A DNA stretch of 29,257 bases, taken from contig NZ_JAGKWP010000017.1 in the NCBI RefSeq assembly GCF_021151785.1, positions 1-29,257 on the forward strand, in the 5' to 3' direction. Origin of the DNA: Flavobacterium sp. (GTDB lineage Bacteria > Bacteroidota > Bacteroidia > Flavobacteriales > Flavobacteriaceae). The position numbers and the translations under genes are program-made. Of the stretch, positions 8,430 through 15,684 are shown in pieces. How positions within the stretch are numbered: the stretch's first letter is position 1; each line of letters opens with the position of its first letter. The notes beneath the pieces are model-generated. The model was given only the letters and a program-made list of their open reading frames with translations, was not told where the DNA came from and did not search any database.

Positions 8430-8636
8430 ATTTAGTTACCATAGCATAAGTATTTTCTATACTAGATAAAAATATTTGCAGCAAATTGAATATGCCATTT
8501 CTTTTTATTAATAACAATTTTTACTTTATAAGTTAACTTCCCATTCATTTTTAGTGAGTAGTTTTTTGAGTAGTGAAAATCAAATTTTGGTGCTAAAAAC
8601 ATAATAATAAAGATTTATTGAAATTAAACAAAACGA
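8430..8636. other. AT-rich intergenic stretch without a convincing gene
   Basis: These 207 bp lie between the haem-operon terminator and the tRNA-Arg terminator. Apart from one doubtful 46-codon minus-strand frame (8462-8602), I see no gene, repeat or promoter. Confidence 0.6.
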
Positions 8637-8683
8637 GAAAAGGCGAGTGTTTACACGCATTTGTGTAAAAACTCGCCTTTTTA
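8637..8683 (-). terminator. Long terminator hairpin downstream of tRNA-Arg
   Basis: A long inverted repeat pairs AAAAGGCGAGT-TTTACAC with GTGTAAA-ACTCGCCTTTT around a 6-nt loop. It lies 15 nt beyond the 3' end of tRNA-Arg on the minus strand and carries T-runs on both sides, so it is probably bidirectional. Confidence 0.8.
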
Positions 8684-8697
8684 ATTTTTATATTTAG

Positions 8698-8771
8698 TGA
8701 CCTCGACAGGATTCAAACCTGTAACCTTCTGAGCCGTAATCAGATGCGCTATTCAGTTGCGCCACGAGGCC
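8698..8771 (-). tRNA. tRNA-Arg (anticodon ACG)
   Basis: On the minus strand the acceptor stem GGCCTCG (8765-8771) pairs with CGAGGTC (8699-8705) through one G-U pair. The D-stem is GCGC/GCGC. The anticodon stem TCTGA/TCAGA encloses loop TTACGGC with anticodon ACG. The T-arm ACAGG/CCTGT carries TTTGAAT. The discriminator is A (plus-strand T8698), and CCA is not encoded. A34 is expected to be edited to inosine by TadA to read CGU/CGC/CGA. Confidence 0.95.
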
Positions 8772-8786
8772 TTTAATTTGTGGGTG

Positions 8787-8817
8787 CAAATATAGAAATA
8801 AATAAATTCAAACCAAA
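8787..8817 (-). promoter_or_regulatory. tRNA-Arg promoter
   Basis: Read on the minus strand, TTTG (8814-8817), a 19-bp spacer and TATATTTG (8787-8794) form a near-ideal Bacteroidota -33/-7 promoter. It lies 15 nt upstream of the tRNA-Arg 5' end. Confidence 0.75.
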
Positions 8818-8919
8818 CATTTTTACATAAAAAATTAAATAAAAAAAAGCTTCTAAAAGCATCCTATTGTAAATCAACATTATGTATATTTAACCTTTTA
8901 AAAAAAATAAATCCCATAC

Positions 8920-9432
8920 ATGAAAATTGAAGATTTTTTTAGAGACATTCCTAATTTTCCTAAAGAAGGTATATTATTCAAAGACATCACTCCTCTACTA
9001 TTAAACCCCGAAGCTACCCAATTTTGTTTAACCACATTAGCCGAAACAATTAAAGACAAAAAAATTAATAAGGTTGTCGGTGTTGAAAGTCGAGGCTTCT
9101 TTTTTGGAATGTTACTTGCACAATACTTACACGCTGGTTTTGTTCCCGTTCGAAAACCTAAAAAACTACCTTATAAAACCATATCTGCTTCTTATGCCTT
9201 AGAATATGGCACTGACAGCCTTGAAATTCATGTAGACGCGATTCAACCTGGAGATAAAGTACTCATTCACGATGATGTTTTAGCTACTGGAGGAACCGCG
9301 GAAGCCGTTTGTAAGCTAGTAGAACAATTAGGAGGCGAAATAGTTCAAATAAATTTCTTAATGGAATTATCTTTTTTAAATGGAAGGGAAAAATTAGCAG
9401 AAAAAGAAATTTTTGCTGCTGTTACTTATTAG
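8920..9432 (+). CDS. apt: Adenine phosphoribosyltransferase
   Basis: APRT converts adenine and PRPP to AMP in purine salvage in the cytoplasm. The 170-residue protein has the usual family length. The N-terminal FFRDIPNFPKEGILFKDITPLL is the adenine-recognition and hood region. VVGVESRGF (52-60) and the RKPKKLPYKT flexible loop follow. The PRPP-binding motif VLIHDDVLATGGTA is at 114-127. The gene is a single unit on this strand. Its last 11 nt overlap the 3' end of the convergent 50-codon gene at 9422-9574. Confidence 0.97.
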   Translation: MKIEDFFRDIPNFPKEGILFKDITPLLLNPEATQFCLTTLAETIKDKKINKVVGVESRGFFFGMLLAQYLHAGFVPVRKPKKLPYKTISASYALEYGTDSLEIHVDAIQPGDKVLIHDDVLATGGTAEAVCKLVEQLGGEIVQINFLMELSFLNGREKLAEKEIFAAVTY

Positions 9433-9574
9433 ATTCATCTAGGGCTTTACATGTTATAAAATAGCGATAGGCAATGATGGCTTTTTTCCATTTGGGTGCT
9501 TTGGCTAAATCTAATCTTTGTTTGGTAAAGCTTGGTAAAAGTAATTTATTCAATAGAGCTAATAATCTATACAT
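9422..9574 (-). CDS. Small conserved-type protein of 50 residues, unknown function
   Basis: The minus-strand ATG at 9572-9574 opens a 50-residue frame ending at TAA 9422-9424. It begins MYRLLALLNKLLLPSF and continues TKQRLDLAKAPKWKKAIIAYRYFITCKALD. The pattern is one amphipathic or hydrophobic helix, a basic middle and a second helix. I recall similar short proteins near apt or smpB in other Flavobacteriaceae, sometimes mislabelled as SsrA-binding protein, but could not check this. The frame overlaps the apt 3' end by 11 nt in the convergent direction. A terminator-type hairpin lies immediately upstream at 9578. The coherent composition makes a real gene likely. Confidence 0.6.
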   Translation of the reverse strand: MYRLLALLNKLLLPSFTKQRLDLAKAPKWKKAIIAYRYFITCKALDESNK

Positions 9575-9577
9575 ATC

Positions 9578-9615
9578 TAATAAAATATCCCGACAAATTT
9601 CGGGATATTTTATTA
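9578..9615 (-). terminator. Bidirectional-looking terminator hairpin
   Basis: A near-perfect 16-bp inverted repeat (TAATAAAATATCCCGA with its complement) surrounds a 6-nt loop. It lies 62 nt past the 3' end of the minus-strand gene at 9678-10007, so it probably ends that transcript. Confidence 0.75.
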
Positions 9616-9677
9616 ATATTCATTACAAATAAGATTTTTATTGTCTTTCTAAATAAAAAGATTATTTCTAGTTAAAT

Positions 9678-10007
9678 TTAAATGATTTTATGTATTCTGT
9701 TTATCGGAATCACCACTCCTTTTTTAAGGATTACTCGTTCATTTGTAATTCCCCAAACCGTGGTTTCTACCATTTTTTTTGAAGCATCATCCTCAAAATA
9801 TATTTTCATTTTCACATGTTCTAAATTTCCTAGAGCTAAGGCACGATCTAAATCGTTTTTACGTTGTAAAATATCTTCTTTGTCTGTTAATACTTCTTCA
9901 GTTGGAAATTTCAATTGCTCAACTGCTTCTTTTTCAATTAATTGGAAATCGTTCATAAGTTTATCAATTAGATTATTGGTTAAGTATCTTAAAGGTACAA
10001 AATTCAT
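9678..10007 (-). CDS. Conserved hypothetical protein
   Basis: The 109-residue protein is predicted from the ATG at 10005-10007. The frame can be opened with a TTG at 10025, adding six residues (MDGAIG), but ATG is preferred. Residues 8-60 look helical and charged (LIDKLMNDFQLIEKEAVEQL, then DKEDILQRKNDLDRALALGN). The C-terminal half looks like beta strands: VKMKIYFEDD, ETTVWGITNERVILKKGVVIPINRIHKI. The ending, PINRIHKI, is typical of a small conserved Bacteroidota family I cannot name. The overlapping plus-strand frame (9682-10032) is Ser/Phe/Ile-rich, as expected for an antisense shadow. No membrane segment is evident. The gene diverges from smpB. Confidence 0.75.
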   Translation of the reverse strand: MNFVPLRYLTNNLIDKLMNDFQLIEKEAVEQLKFPTEEVLTDKEDILQRKNDLDRALALGNLEHVKMKIYFEDDASKKMVETTVWGITNERVILKKGVVIPINRIHKII

Positions 10008-10065
10008 TCCAATTGCACCATCCAATTTCTAAAAAAATAAACCCTCTTTTTTTAAAAATAAATCC

Positions 10066-10073
10066 TAATTTTG
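10066..10073 (+). promoter_or_regulatory. -7 promoter element of smpB
   Basis: TAATTTTG matches TAnnTTTG and is 7 nt before the smpB ATG, again predicting a very short leader. Confidence 0.5.
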
Positions 10074-10080
10074 TGGTGCT

Positions 10081-10536
10081 ATGCAAAAAACAATAAACAT
10101 ATTAAATAAGAGGGCCAAATTTGATTTTGAGATTTTAGACAAATACGATGCCGGAATTGTTTTGTCAGGAACTGAAATTAAATCCATTCGTTTAGGTAAA
10201 GCTTCAATAGCAGAAGCCTTTTGTGAGTTTAATGATAGAGGAGAACTATTTGTTATTAACTCCACCATTGAAGAGTATGCTTATGGCACTCATTATAACC
10301 ACAGGGCAAAAAGCGAACGAAAATTACTTTTAAACAGAAAAGAACTAAAAAAGCTTGAAAAAGAGGTGCAAAATAAAGGTTTAACTATTGTACCACTTAA
10401 ATTGTTTACTAACGACAAAGGTTTAGCTAAATTAGAAATTGCCTTGTGTAGAGGTAAAAAGAATTTCGATAAGCGAGAAACCATGAAAGAACGCGATACT
10501 AAACGCGATTTAGATCGAGTTAAAAAAATGTTTTAA
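10081..10536 (+). CDS. smpB: SsrA-binding protein SmpB
   Basis: SmpB binds tmRNA and carries it into stalled ribosomes for trans-translation. The 151 residues match the family length. Hallmarks are the N-terminal INILNKRAKFDFEILDKYDAGIVLSGTEIKSIR, the AFCEFNDRGELFVINSTI block, KSERKLLLNRKELKKL, and the C-terminal basic tail (FDKRETMKERDTKRDLDRVKK), which enters the decoding centre. The gene is monocistronic and is closed by a strong hairpin at 10537. Confidence 0.97.
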   Translation: MQKTINILNKRAKFDFEILDKYDAGIVLSGTEIKSIRLGKASIAEAFCEFNDRGELFVINSTIEEYAYGTHYNHRAKSERKLLLNRKELKKLEKEVQNKGLTIVPLKLFTNDKGLAKLEIALCRGKKNFDKRETMKERDTKRDLDRVKKMF

Positions 10537-10571
10537 AAAAAAGGGGATTGATGAATCAATCCCCTTTTTTG
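10537..10571. terminator. Bidirectional terminator between smpB and the convergent coiled-coil gene
   Basis: AAAAGGGGATTGA and TCAATCCCCTTTT form a 13-bp perfect stem with a 4-nt loop, with A-runs before and T-runs after. It lies between two convergent genes and can serve both. Confidence 0.9.
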
Positions 10572-10601
10572 ACACTATACTAAAAAGAATAGTAGGTATA
10601 T

Positions 10602-11525
10602 TTACTTCTCTCCTTTTGCACTTTTAGAATTTTTATTGGTCTTTAAATCGGTTTTTAGTTTTTCTAAATCTGTTTTGGTTTTTTCTAATTCCGATTTCAA
10701 TTTTTCAAGTTCTGTTTTCGTATCGTCTCCAATTTTAATCGATTTTTCAACTTGAATTTTATTCTCTTTCTTCAATTTATCTAAATCGTTCTGACCATCT
10801 GGAGTGCTGCTTGAAAAATTTTTTTCTTTGATAATCATTGTTCCTCCTTTTCCATCGGCATACTTTTTAGTAACCGTACCATCTTCCTCTACTTTTTCCT
10901 CTTCTAACTTCATATCTGGATTGTCACCCATCATTTTTCCATCTTTAAAAATAAATGAACGCGACATTCCATTTCCTTCGCCTAATCCCTTTTGTAACTC
11001 TTCTAATTTATCAAAGTTAAAATCTCCATTCATTTGGAAAGGCTGATCCATTAATCCTTGAAAAAGGTCGTTATTAAACATTTGTCCAAAACCATTACCT
11101 CCAAAAGCAAAACTATTTCCAAAAGGATCATTTGAAGTTCCATTCAAAATAGAAACACTCCCTTTCCCTTTATTATCATATTGTTTTCTAATAGAAATAG
11201 GTGCAATAGGGCTTTCATCTGCCACATTATAAGTGCCCGAATTTCCATTTTTATCTTTGTAAGCAATTTTGATGGCTGTAATCTCTTTTTTGTCGTTGCG
11301 TTTTATTCCTGAGAAAGCAACTTCAAAATCATATTTTTTAGCATCCGTTTCGTCCTTTTTCAAGTCTTCATCAGTCATATTCTTGTCAATTCGCAACTCA
11401 AAACCCGACTTTTGCTTTGCGGCTAACTTTTGCAAATCACTGTCTTGTGCCATTGAAACAGTTGGAATAAAGCAACTGATTGACAAAACAAACATACTCT
11501 TTAGTACAAACGTTTTCATGTTCAT
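10602..11525 (-). CDS. Secreted protein with C-terminal coiled coil, unknown function
   Basis: This 307-residue protein has a signal peptide (hydrophobic residues 9-24, cleavage near SMAQ). Residues 40-110 hold a compact domain (FEVAFSGIKRNDKKEITAI, then YKDKNGNSGTYNVADESPI). I associate this type of segment with proteins encoded beside M56 peptidases in Flavobacteriaceae, but that is memory, not a search. A Gly/Asn/Phe-rich middle (about 130-190) follows. The C-terminus is a heptad repeat (ELEKLKSELEKTKTDLEKLK, about 265-295) and ends in Lys/Ser residues. It lies directly downstream of the M56 gene, behind its terminator, and has its own -7 element. An alternative start is Met3 (11519). Confidence 0.75.
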   Translation of the reverse strand: MNMKTFVLKSMFVLSISCFIPTVSMAQDSDLQKLAAKQKSGFELRIDKNMTDEDLKKDETDAKKYDFEVAFSGIKRNDKKEITAIKIAYKDKNGNSGTYNVADESPIAPISIRKQYDNKGKGSVSILNGTSNDPFGNSFAFGGNGFGQMFNNDLFQGLMDQPFQMNGDFNFDKLEELQKGLGEGNGMSRSFIFKDGKMMGDNPDMKLEEEKVEEDGTVTKKYADGKGGTMIIKEKNFSSSTPDGQNDLDKLKKENKIQVEKSIKIGDDTKTELEKLKSELEKTKTDLEKLKTDLKTNKNSKSAKGEK

Positions 11526-11556
11526 ATTCTTGATTTTTGATTGTTAAATTATGTTT

Positions 11557-11564
11557 CAAAATTA
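11557..11564 (-). promoter_or_regulatory. -7 promoter element of the secreted coiled-coil gene
   Basis: Read on the minus strand this is TAATTTTG, a TAnnTTTG match. A TTG lies 16 bp further upstream (11581-11583), slightly closer than usual. Confidence 0.5.
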
Positions 11565-11616
11565 AATTTCTTTTGGAATACAAAAATAAAAAAAATGTTA
11601 ATTAACGAGTTTTAAC

Positions 11617-11645
11617 AAAAAAACTGCTTTAAAAGCAGTTTTTTA
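11617..11645 (-). terminator. Terminator of the blaI-M56 operon
   Basis: AAAACTGCTTT and AAAGCAGTTTT form a stem of about 11 bp around a 2-4 nt loop, with T-runs on both strands. It lies just downstream of the M56 stop at 11651. Confidence 0.85.
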
Positions 11646-11650
11646 TAAAA

Positions 11651-13153
11651 TTACTTAGTAGTAATATAAACTTTTGAGTTCCCGTCTTTATCTTTCTTAA
11701 TATCAATTGCCTTTATATTTTCTGGTAGCAACTTTCCTATTTCACTAGCTTCTCTTTTGCTATCGTTAATATAAAATTCAGTAGTCGAAGCATTATCTAA
11801 TAAGATTGTAGGATGTCCTGGTACTTTCAATTTATTTGAATCAAAAATCAAAGCATCATCCCCATTTTCTAAATGAATTATTCCTTTTCCTTTAATTAAA
11901 ACTTTAGGATCTTCTTTAATCATTTTATTTGTTGTAATTACAATTACCCCATCAACAGCTTTGGCTCCATAGTTAATTTGGGCTTGTTGTCCTTTGATTA
12001 CGTTCATAGTAACAATAGATTCAGAAGGTATTTTTTCTAATTCTGAAGACTTGATTTCAACTCCATCTAATAAAATTAAAGGCTTTTTGCTTTCAAAAAT
12101 AGATTGTTTTTTCTGAATTTTATCATTGATTTCAACCTTTAATTTTAATATAGAATCAACTTTTTCCCAATCAGCTTCTTTGACTATAACTTTCTGATCT
12201 TGTTTTTTCAAGGATTTTTCCTCTATTGACACCTTATTTGTCGCTTTAGCCTTTACCTTAACTTCTTGGGCCACTAATTTTACCTGAAACAGTAACATAA
12301 AAATAATAAGAATTGGAAGAATAACTCCAAACTTCCATAAACTTGTTTTGCTAGATTGTTTTTTGTTTAACATAACGATTCGTTTTTTGATTAATGATTG
12401 ATTGAATGAATTACTACACACAAAATTTGTAGGTTTAACGTTGAATTTCAGCATAGCTTTCTGATAGCAAATTCTATCTTTTACTCTGGCAATAGCCTCT
12501 TTATCCGCTAAAAACTCTAAATTTTGTACGATACTCTTTTGGTACCACCAAACCACAGGATTGAACCAAAAGAAAATGGTGATTAATTGTGCTAATAATG
12601 TGTCGACACTGTGGTTTTGATTCGAATGTGCTTCTTCATGTAGAATAATAACTTCTAATTCGTCCTGATTGATCAGTTCAGGATTATACACGATGTAATT
12701 AAAAAATGAAAAAGGTGATTGAATCAAGTGCGATTGTAAATAGGTTTTTCGTTGCTTTTTAACGAGCGCTGATTGTTGAATTACCGAAAACAGTTTTCCA
12801 AAACCTATGATGAGTTTTAATACTAAAAACAGAACAATACCAATATAAGCTGCCATTACAAGTACTTCCCAATTTATCGTTGAGGCCTCTAAAGCCGCTG
12901 CACTTTCCATTGGTATAAATTCCTTAGCTATTACGGTTGTCTTCGGAATAAAAACTTGCTTGACTTCTATATATTCAATCTTAGTAAATGTAACAAACGG
13001 AAGTGTAACCGATAATAACATCCCAAATACTAAATAATATCGTGAAAATTGGAAAAAGGTGTCCTTAACCAACAATACCTTATATACAAGATAAAAGCAG
13101 CTTAATAAACCATTTGCCTTGAGCAGAAATTCAAATAGCGGATGCATACTCAT
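11651..13153 (-). CDS. M56 family (BlaR1-like) membrane metallopeptidase with two plug-like C-terminal segments
   Basis: M56 proteins sense a signal and cleave, or cause cleavage of, the partner BlaI repressor. The 500-residue protein has N-terminal membrane helices (about 8-28, 36-55 and 97-118). The zinc motif HEEAH is at 172-176, in LHEEAHSNQNHS, with a likely third ligand Glu213 (NLEFLADKEA). A membrane segment lies at about 277-294. The C-terminal part lacks a penicillin-binding domain. It carries instead two tandem TonB-plug-like segments (about 358-410 and 447-500), each with an ILLD start and an ITT end. The start codon overlaps the blaI stop as ATGA, so the two are translationally coupled. 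Confidence 0.88.
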   Translation of the reverse strand: MSMHPLFEFLLKANGLLSCFYLVYKVLLVKDTFFQFSRYYLVFGMLLSVTLPFVTFTKIEYIEVKQVFIPKTTVIAKEFIPMESAAALEASTINWEVLVMAAYIGIVLFLVLKLIIGFGKLFSVIQQSALVKKQRKTYLQSHLIQSPFSFFNYIVYNPELINQDELEVIILHEEAHSNQNHSVDTLLAQLITIFFWFNPVVWWYQKSIVQNLEFLADKEAIARVKDRICYQKAMLKFNVKPTNFVCSNSFNQSLIKKRIVMLNKKQSSKTSLWKFGVILPILIIFMLLFQVKLVAQEVKVKAKATNKVSIEEKSLKKQDQKVIVKEADWEKVDSILKLKVEINDKIQKKQSIFESKKPLILLDGVEIKSSELEKIPSESIVTMNVIKGQQAQINYGAKAVDGVIVITTNKMIKEDPKVLIKGKGIIHLENGDDALIFDSNKLKVPGHPTILLDNASTTEFYINDSKREASEIGKLLPENIKAIDIKKDKDGNSKVYITTK

Positions 13154-13509
13154 TTCTTTTGTTCGATGATGGAAAGTATTTCGCGAAGTTCTGCTGCTGA
13201 TATCTTCTCTTCTTCAGCAAAATAAGAAACTAAATTTTTATACGAATTATCAAAATAATGCTGTATGGCCGTCTTCATAAACGTTTTTCTATACTCCTCT
13301 AAAGTAACAATAGGATAATATTGATGCGAATTCCCATAAGCTTCATAGGACACATACCCTTTTTCCTCTAAATTTCTAATGATAGTGGACAAGGTGTTGT
13401 AATGCGGCTTGTCATCCGATATCTCTGCTAATACATCTTTTACAAACGCCTTTTTTAAACGCCATAAAATGTGCATCACTTCTTCTTCTTTATTGGTTAA
13501 TTTTTGCAT
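13150..13509 (-). CDS. blaI: BlaI/MecI/CopY family transcriptional repressor
   Basis: This is a 119-residue winged-helix repressor starting MQKLTNKEEEVMHILW, as is usual for the family. The recognition region reads KPHYNTLSTIIRNLEEKGYVSYEAYG (about residues 40-65). The C-terminal helices (SYKNLVSYFAEEEKISAAELREIL) are the dimerisation part cut by M56 partners. The frame extends to 13539, but those ten extra residues would be translated from the predicted promoter and operator, so the ATG at 13507-13509 is chosen. The stop overlaps the M56 start by 4 nt. The operator array at 13510-13593 implies autorepression. Confidence 0.92.
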   Translation of the reverse strand: MQKLTNKEEEVMHILWRLKKAFVKDVLAEISDDKPHYNTLSTIIRNLEEKGYVSYEAYGNSHQYYPIVTLEEYRKTFMKTAIQHYFDNSYKNLVSYFAEEEKISAAELREILSIIEQKK

Positions 13510-13593
13510 AACTAGTTTTTTAGTTAGACAAACGTACAACTATTTTTTTAGTTAACAAACTATTTTTATAGTTTTTCTACTATTTTTTTAGTT
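13510..13593. repeat. Array of four palindromic operators, AACTA-N6-TAGTT
   Basis: Four copies of AACTA, six AT bases (mostly T) and TAGTT are at 13510-13525, 13538-13553, 13558-13573 and 13578-13593 (the last begins TACTA). Copies 2, 3 and 4 begin exactly 20 bp apart, two helical turns; copies 1 and 2 begin 28 bp apart. The array surrounds the blaI promoter, and copy 4 overlaps the last codons of the MFS gene. This is the layout expected for cooperative BlaI dimers. Confidence 0.85.
13529..13559 (-). promoter_or_regulatory. blaI-M56 promoter
   Basis: On the minus strand, TTTG (13556-13559), a 19-bp gap and TACGTTTG (13529-13536) form a good -33/-7 pair. Operator copy 2 fills the spacer, copy 3 overlaps the -33 box and copy 1 covers the likely start site, so repressor binding would block polymerase. 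Confidence 0.8.
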
Positions 13594-14806
13594 TAAATTC
13601 GTTGTCAACCAACTTTAAAACCCAAATAGCAAGCAAAGTTCCAATAATACCAAGCACTCCCATGAACAACCAATTGGCTTGATATCCGAATTTTTCAACA
13701 ATGGTAAATCCTAATTTGGCACTTAAAATATGAGCTAAACTATAAGTCATAGTAAAAATAGCCATGTACCTCCCCTGATGGTGTTTAGGGGCACGACTCA
13801 TGGCAAAACTATTAGAAAACGGAAAGGAAAACATTTCTGCAAAAGTCATGAACAACATCATAACAATTAAAACACCCGACCAAAAATTTATGAGCAATAA
13901 GAAAATACTAATCGCCATAAACAAGCATCCAAAAATAATTACTTTAATTTTGTCGACTTTATTCTTCTCAATATAATTTACGATTGGCATTTCTAGAAAA
14001 AAAACCAATACTCCATTTAATGTTAGCAACAAACCTGTTTGCAATTCGGTTAAATTAAACTGCATTTTATGATAAACAGGAACTGTTGTAAACAATTGAA
14101 AAAACATAATTCCAACAATCAAAGTCGATACTAAAAAAATCCAATAAACTTTATCTTTAAACACAGAATCAACTAAGATTTCACCTGGATGTTCTTTATC
14201 TTGGTAAGCCGATTTCTTCTTTTCTTTTACTTTAAGCCAGAATATCAAAATAGCTATAATACAGGTAGTTCCATCAACCCAAAAAAGCCCTTTATAACCA
14301 ATATTCATAATGATTAACCCACCCAATGCAGGACCTGCCGCAAAACCTAAATTAATTGCCAAACGAACCAACGTTAAAGCTCTTGTTCTATTTTCTGGTT
14401 TAGCATAAGCCCCTAAGGAAACAAACATCGCTGGTCGGAACATGTCGGCAATAGTCATGATGATAAACATACTAATGCACATGCCTTCAAACGAGGTTAC
14501 AAATTGCAATGCAAAAAACAGAACTCCGCTCGTCAACAAACTAAAAATCATGATTTTGTAAAACCCAATCGTGTCAGACAACTTACCGCCTAACCAAGAA
14601 CCTAACATGGAACCAAAACCAAAAAAGACCATAATTGTCCCAACTTGCGATAACGTAAAGTGCAAATCTTCATGCAAATACTTGGACAAAAAAGGTAAAA
14701 CCATTGTTCCAGCGCGGTTGATAAAGGTGATTAAGGTAAGTATCCAAATTTCTCTAGAAAACCCTCTAAAGTTATTTAAGTATGCTTGTAGTGCTTTTAA
14801 AATCAT
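13580..14806 (-). CDS. Major facilitator superfamily transporter
   Basis: This is a 408-residue MFS permease with 12 predicted membrane helices in two halves. The loop after helix 2 carries GSWLGGKLSDTIGFYKIM, the standard MFS motif (G-x-L-x-D-x-x-G). RTRALTLVRLAINLGFAAGPALGG (about residues 139-162) matches motif C of drug/H+ antiporters of the DHA1 type. A cytoplasmic loop with KVKEKKKSAYQDKEH separates the halves. Substrate cannot be read from sequence; drug or metabolite efflux is likely. It is transcribed toward blaI, and its last codons lie in operator copy 4, so BlaI binding there might act as a roadblock. Confidence 0.88.
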   Translation of the reverse strand: MILKALQAYLNNFRGFSREIWILTLITFINRAGTMVLPFLSKYLHEDLHFTLSQVGTIMVFFGFGSMLGSWLGGKLSDTIGFYKIMIFSLLTSGVLFFALQFVTSFEGMCISMFIIMTIADMFRPAMFVSLGAYAKPENRTRALTLVRLAINLGFAAGPALGGLIIMNIGYKGLFWVDGTTCIIAILIFWLKVKEKKKSAYQDKEHPGEILVDSVFKDKVYWIFLVSTLIVGIMFFQLFTTVPVYHKMQFNLTELQTGLLLTLNGVLVFFLEMPIVNYIEKNKVDKIKVIIFGCLFMAISIFLLLINFWSGVLIVMMLFMTFAEMFSFPFSNSFAMSRAPKHHQGRYMAIFTMTYSLAHILSAKLGFTIVEKFGYQANWLFMGVLGIIGTLLAIWVLKLVDNEFKLKK

Positions 14807-14822
14807 AGTTCCGTTTGAGTCA

Positions 14823-14857
14823 CAAATTTACAAAAGCCATTGAAACTAATCATCAAA
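14823..14857 (-). promoter_or_regulatory. MFS transporter promoter
   Basis: On the minus strand, TTTG (14854-14857), 23 bp and TAAATTTG (14823-14830) fit the -33/-7 pattern at the long end of its spacing range. The leader would be about 12 nt. Confidence 0.55.
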
Positions 14858-14868
14858 TAAAAATTATA

Positions 14869-14876
14869 TAATTTTG
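14869..14876 (+). promoter_or_regulatory. -7 promoter element of the TatD gene
   Basis: TAATTTTG fits TAnnTTTG and lies 16 nt before the ATG. The nearest TTG (14840-14842) is 26 bp away, too far for a firm -33 call. Confidence 0.5.
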
Positions 14877-14892
14877 TTAAAAATCATTAGCC

Positions 14893-15540
14893 ATGAAATT
14901 CATCAATTTACACACTCACGCTGTTTCGAACACTCCAAATACAATATCAATTTTAAACCAATATCCGCATGAATTTCAAGAGGGATTTTCCAATTATTCT
15001 ATCGGTATTCACCCTTGGTATATTGACGAAGACCGTTTAGCCTCTGATTTAAAAATAATTAAATCTAAACTTTCAACAAAAGAATGTATAGCACTGGGGG
15101 AGTGTGGATTAGATAAACGTATAGATAAAATCTATAGTACTCAAATAGCCGTTTTTGAAGCACAATTAGACCTAAATAGCGCTTTTTTAAAACCGGTTAT
15201 TTTACATTGTGTAGCCTCTTTTGACCAAGTGATTGCGAGTAAAAAAAACAGCGGCCTCTCCTGCCCTTTTATCCTTCATGGCTTTTCTAAAAACAAGCAA
15301 GTAGCAACACAACTTTTGAAACATGATTTCTATTTGTCTTTTGGCAAATACCTACTTCGCAATCCAGAATTAAAAAATGTATTTGCTGAAATTCCTAATG
15401 AGAAAATCTTTTTAGAAACAGATACTATGTCGGAAAGTTTGGAAGAAGTTTATACTTTTGCAGCACAATGTAAAAACATTTCTTTAGAGGAAATGCAATC
15501 GATTGTTTGGAAAAATTACCAACGCGTGTTTGGAGGTTGA
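14893..15540 (+). CDS. tatD: TatD family metal-dependent hydrolase
   Basis: This 215-residue protein is somewhat short for the TatD family (about 260). The family has metal-dependent phosphoesterase or DNase activity on a TIM-barrel fold. Metal-binding landmarks are the N-terminal HTH (His7 and His9), GECGLD with its Glu, ILHC, ILHGFS and the C-terminal ETD. The SIGIHPWY segment is also characteristic. It is followed in the same direction by tcdA 178 nt later, a pairing I believe is common in Bacteroidota. Confidence 0.85.
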   Translation: MKFINLHTHAVSNTPNTISILNQYPHEFQEGFSNYSIGIHPWYIDEDRLASDLKIIKSKLSTKECIALGECGLDKRIDKIYSTQIAVFEAQLDLNSAFLKPVILHCVASFDQVIASKKNSGLSCPFILHGFSKNKQVATQLLKHDFYLSFGKYLLRNPELKNVFAEIPNEKIFLETDTMSESLEEVYTFAAQCKNISLEEMQSIVWKNYQRVFGG

Positions 15541-15684
15541 AAAGGTAAAAGCAGAACAATGGTGAAAAAGTGAAAGTTGAAAAGACGGATGTTGGCTGTT
15601 AGAAATAAAACATAATAAGAAGTGAATAACGATGAATTGTTTGGTGAACTGTGGTTGAAATTAGATGTAAAAATTCTAGTTACG

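Noticed and set aside
8462..8602. Minus-strand 46-codon frame between two terminators
   Set aside because: The peptide (MFLAPKFDFHYSKNYS...) looks plausible, but there is no promoter, no recognisable family and the frame is short. I left it out as unsupported.
9682..10032. Plus-strand 116-residue frame opposite the conserved hypothetical gene
   Set aside because: It is Ser/Phe/Ile-rich with no domain pattern. The minus-strand frame has coherent helical and strand segments and a recognisable PINRIHKI ending, so the plus frame is its shadow.
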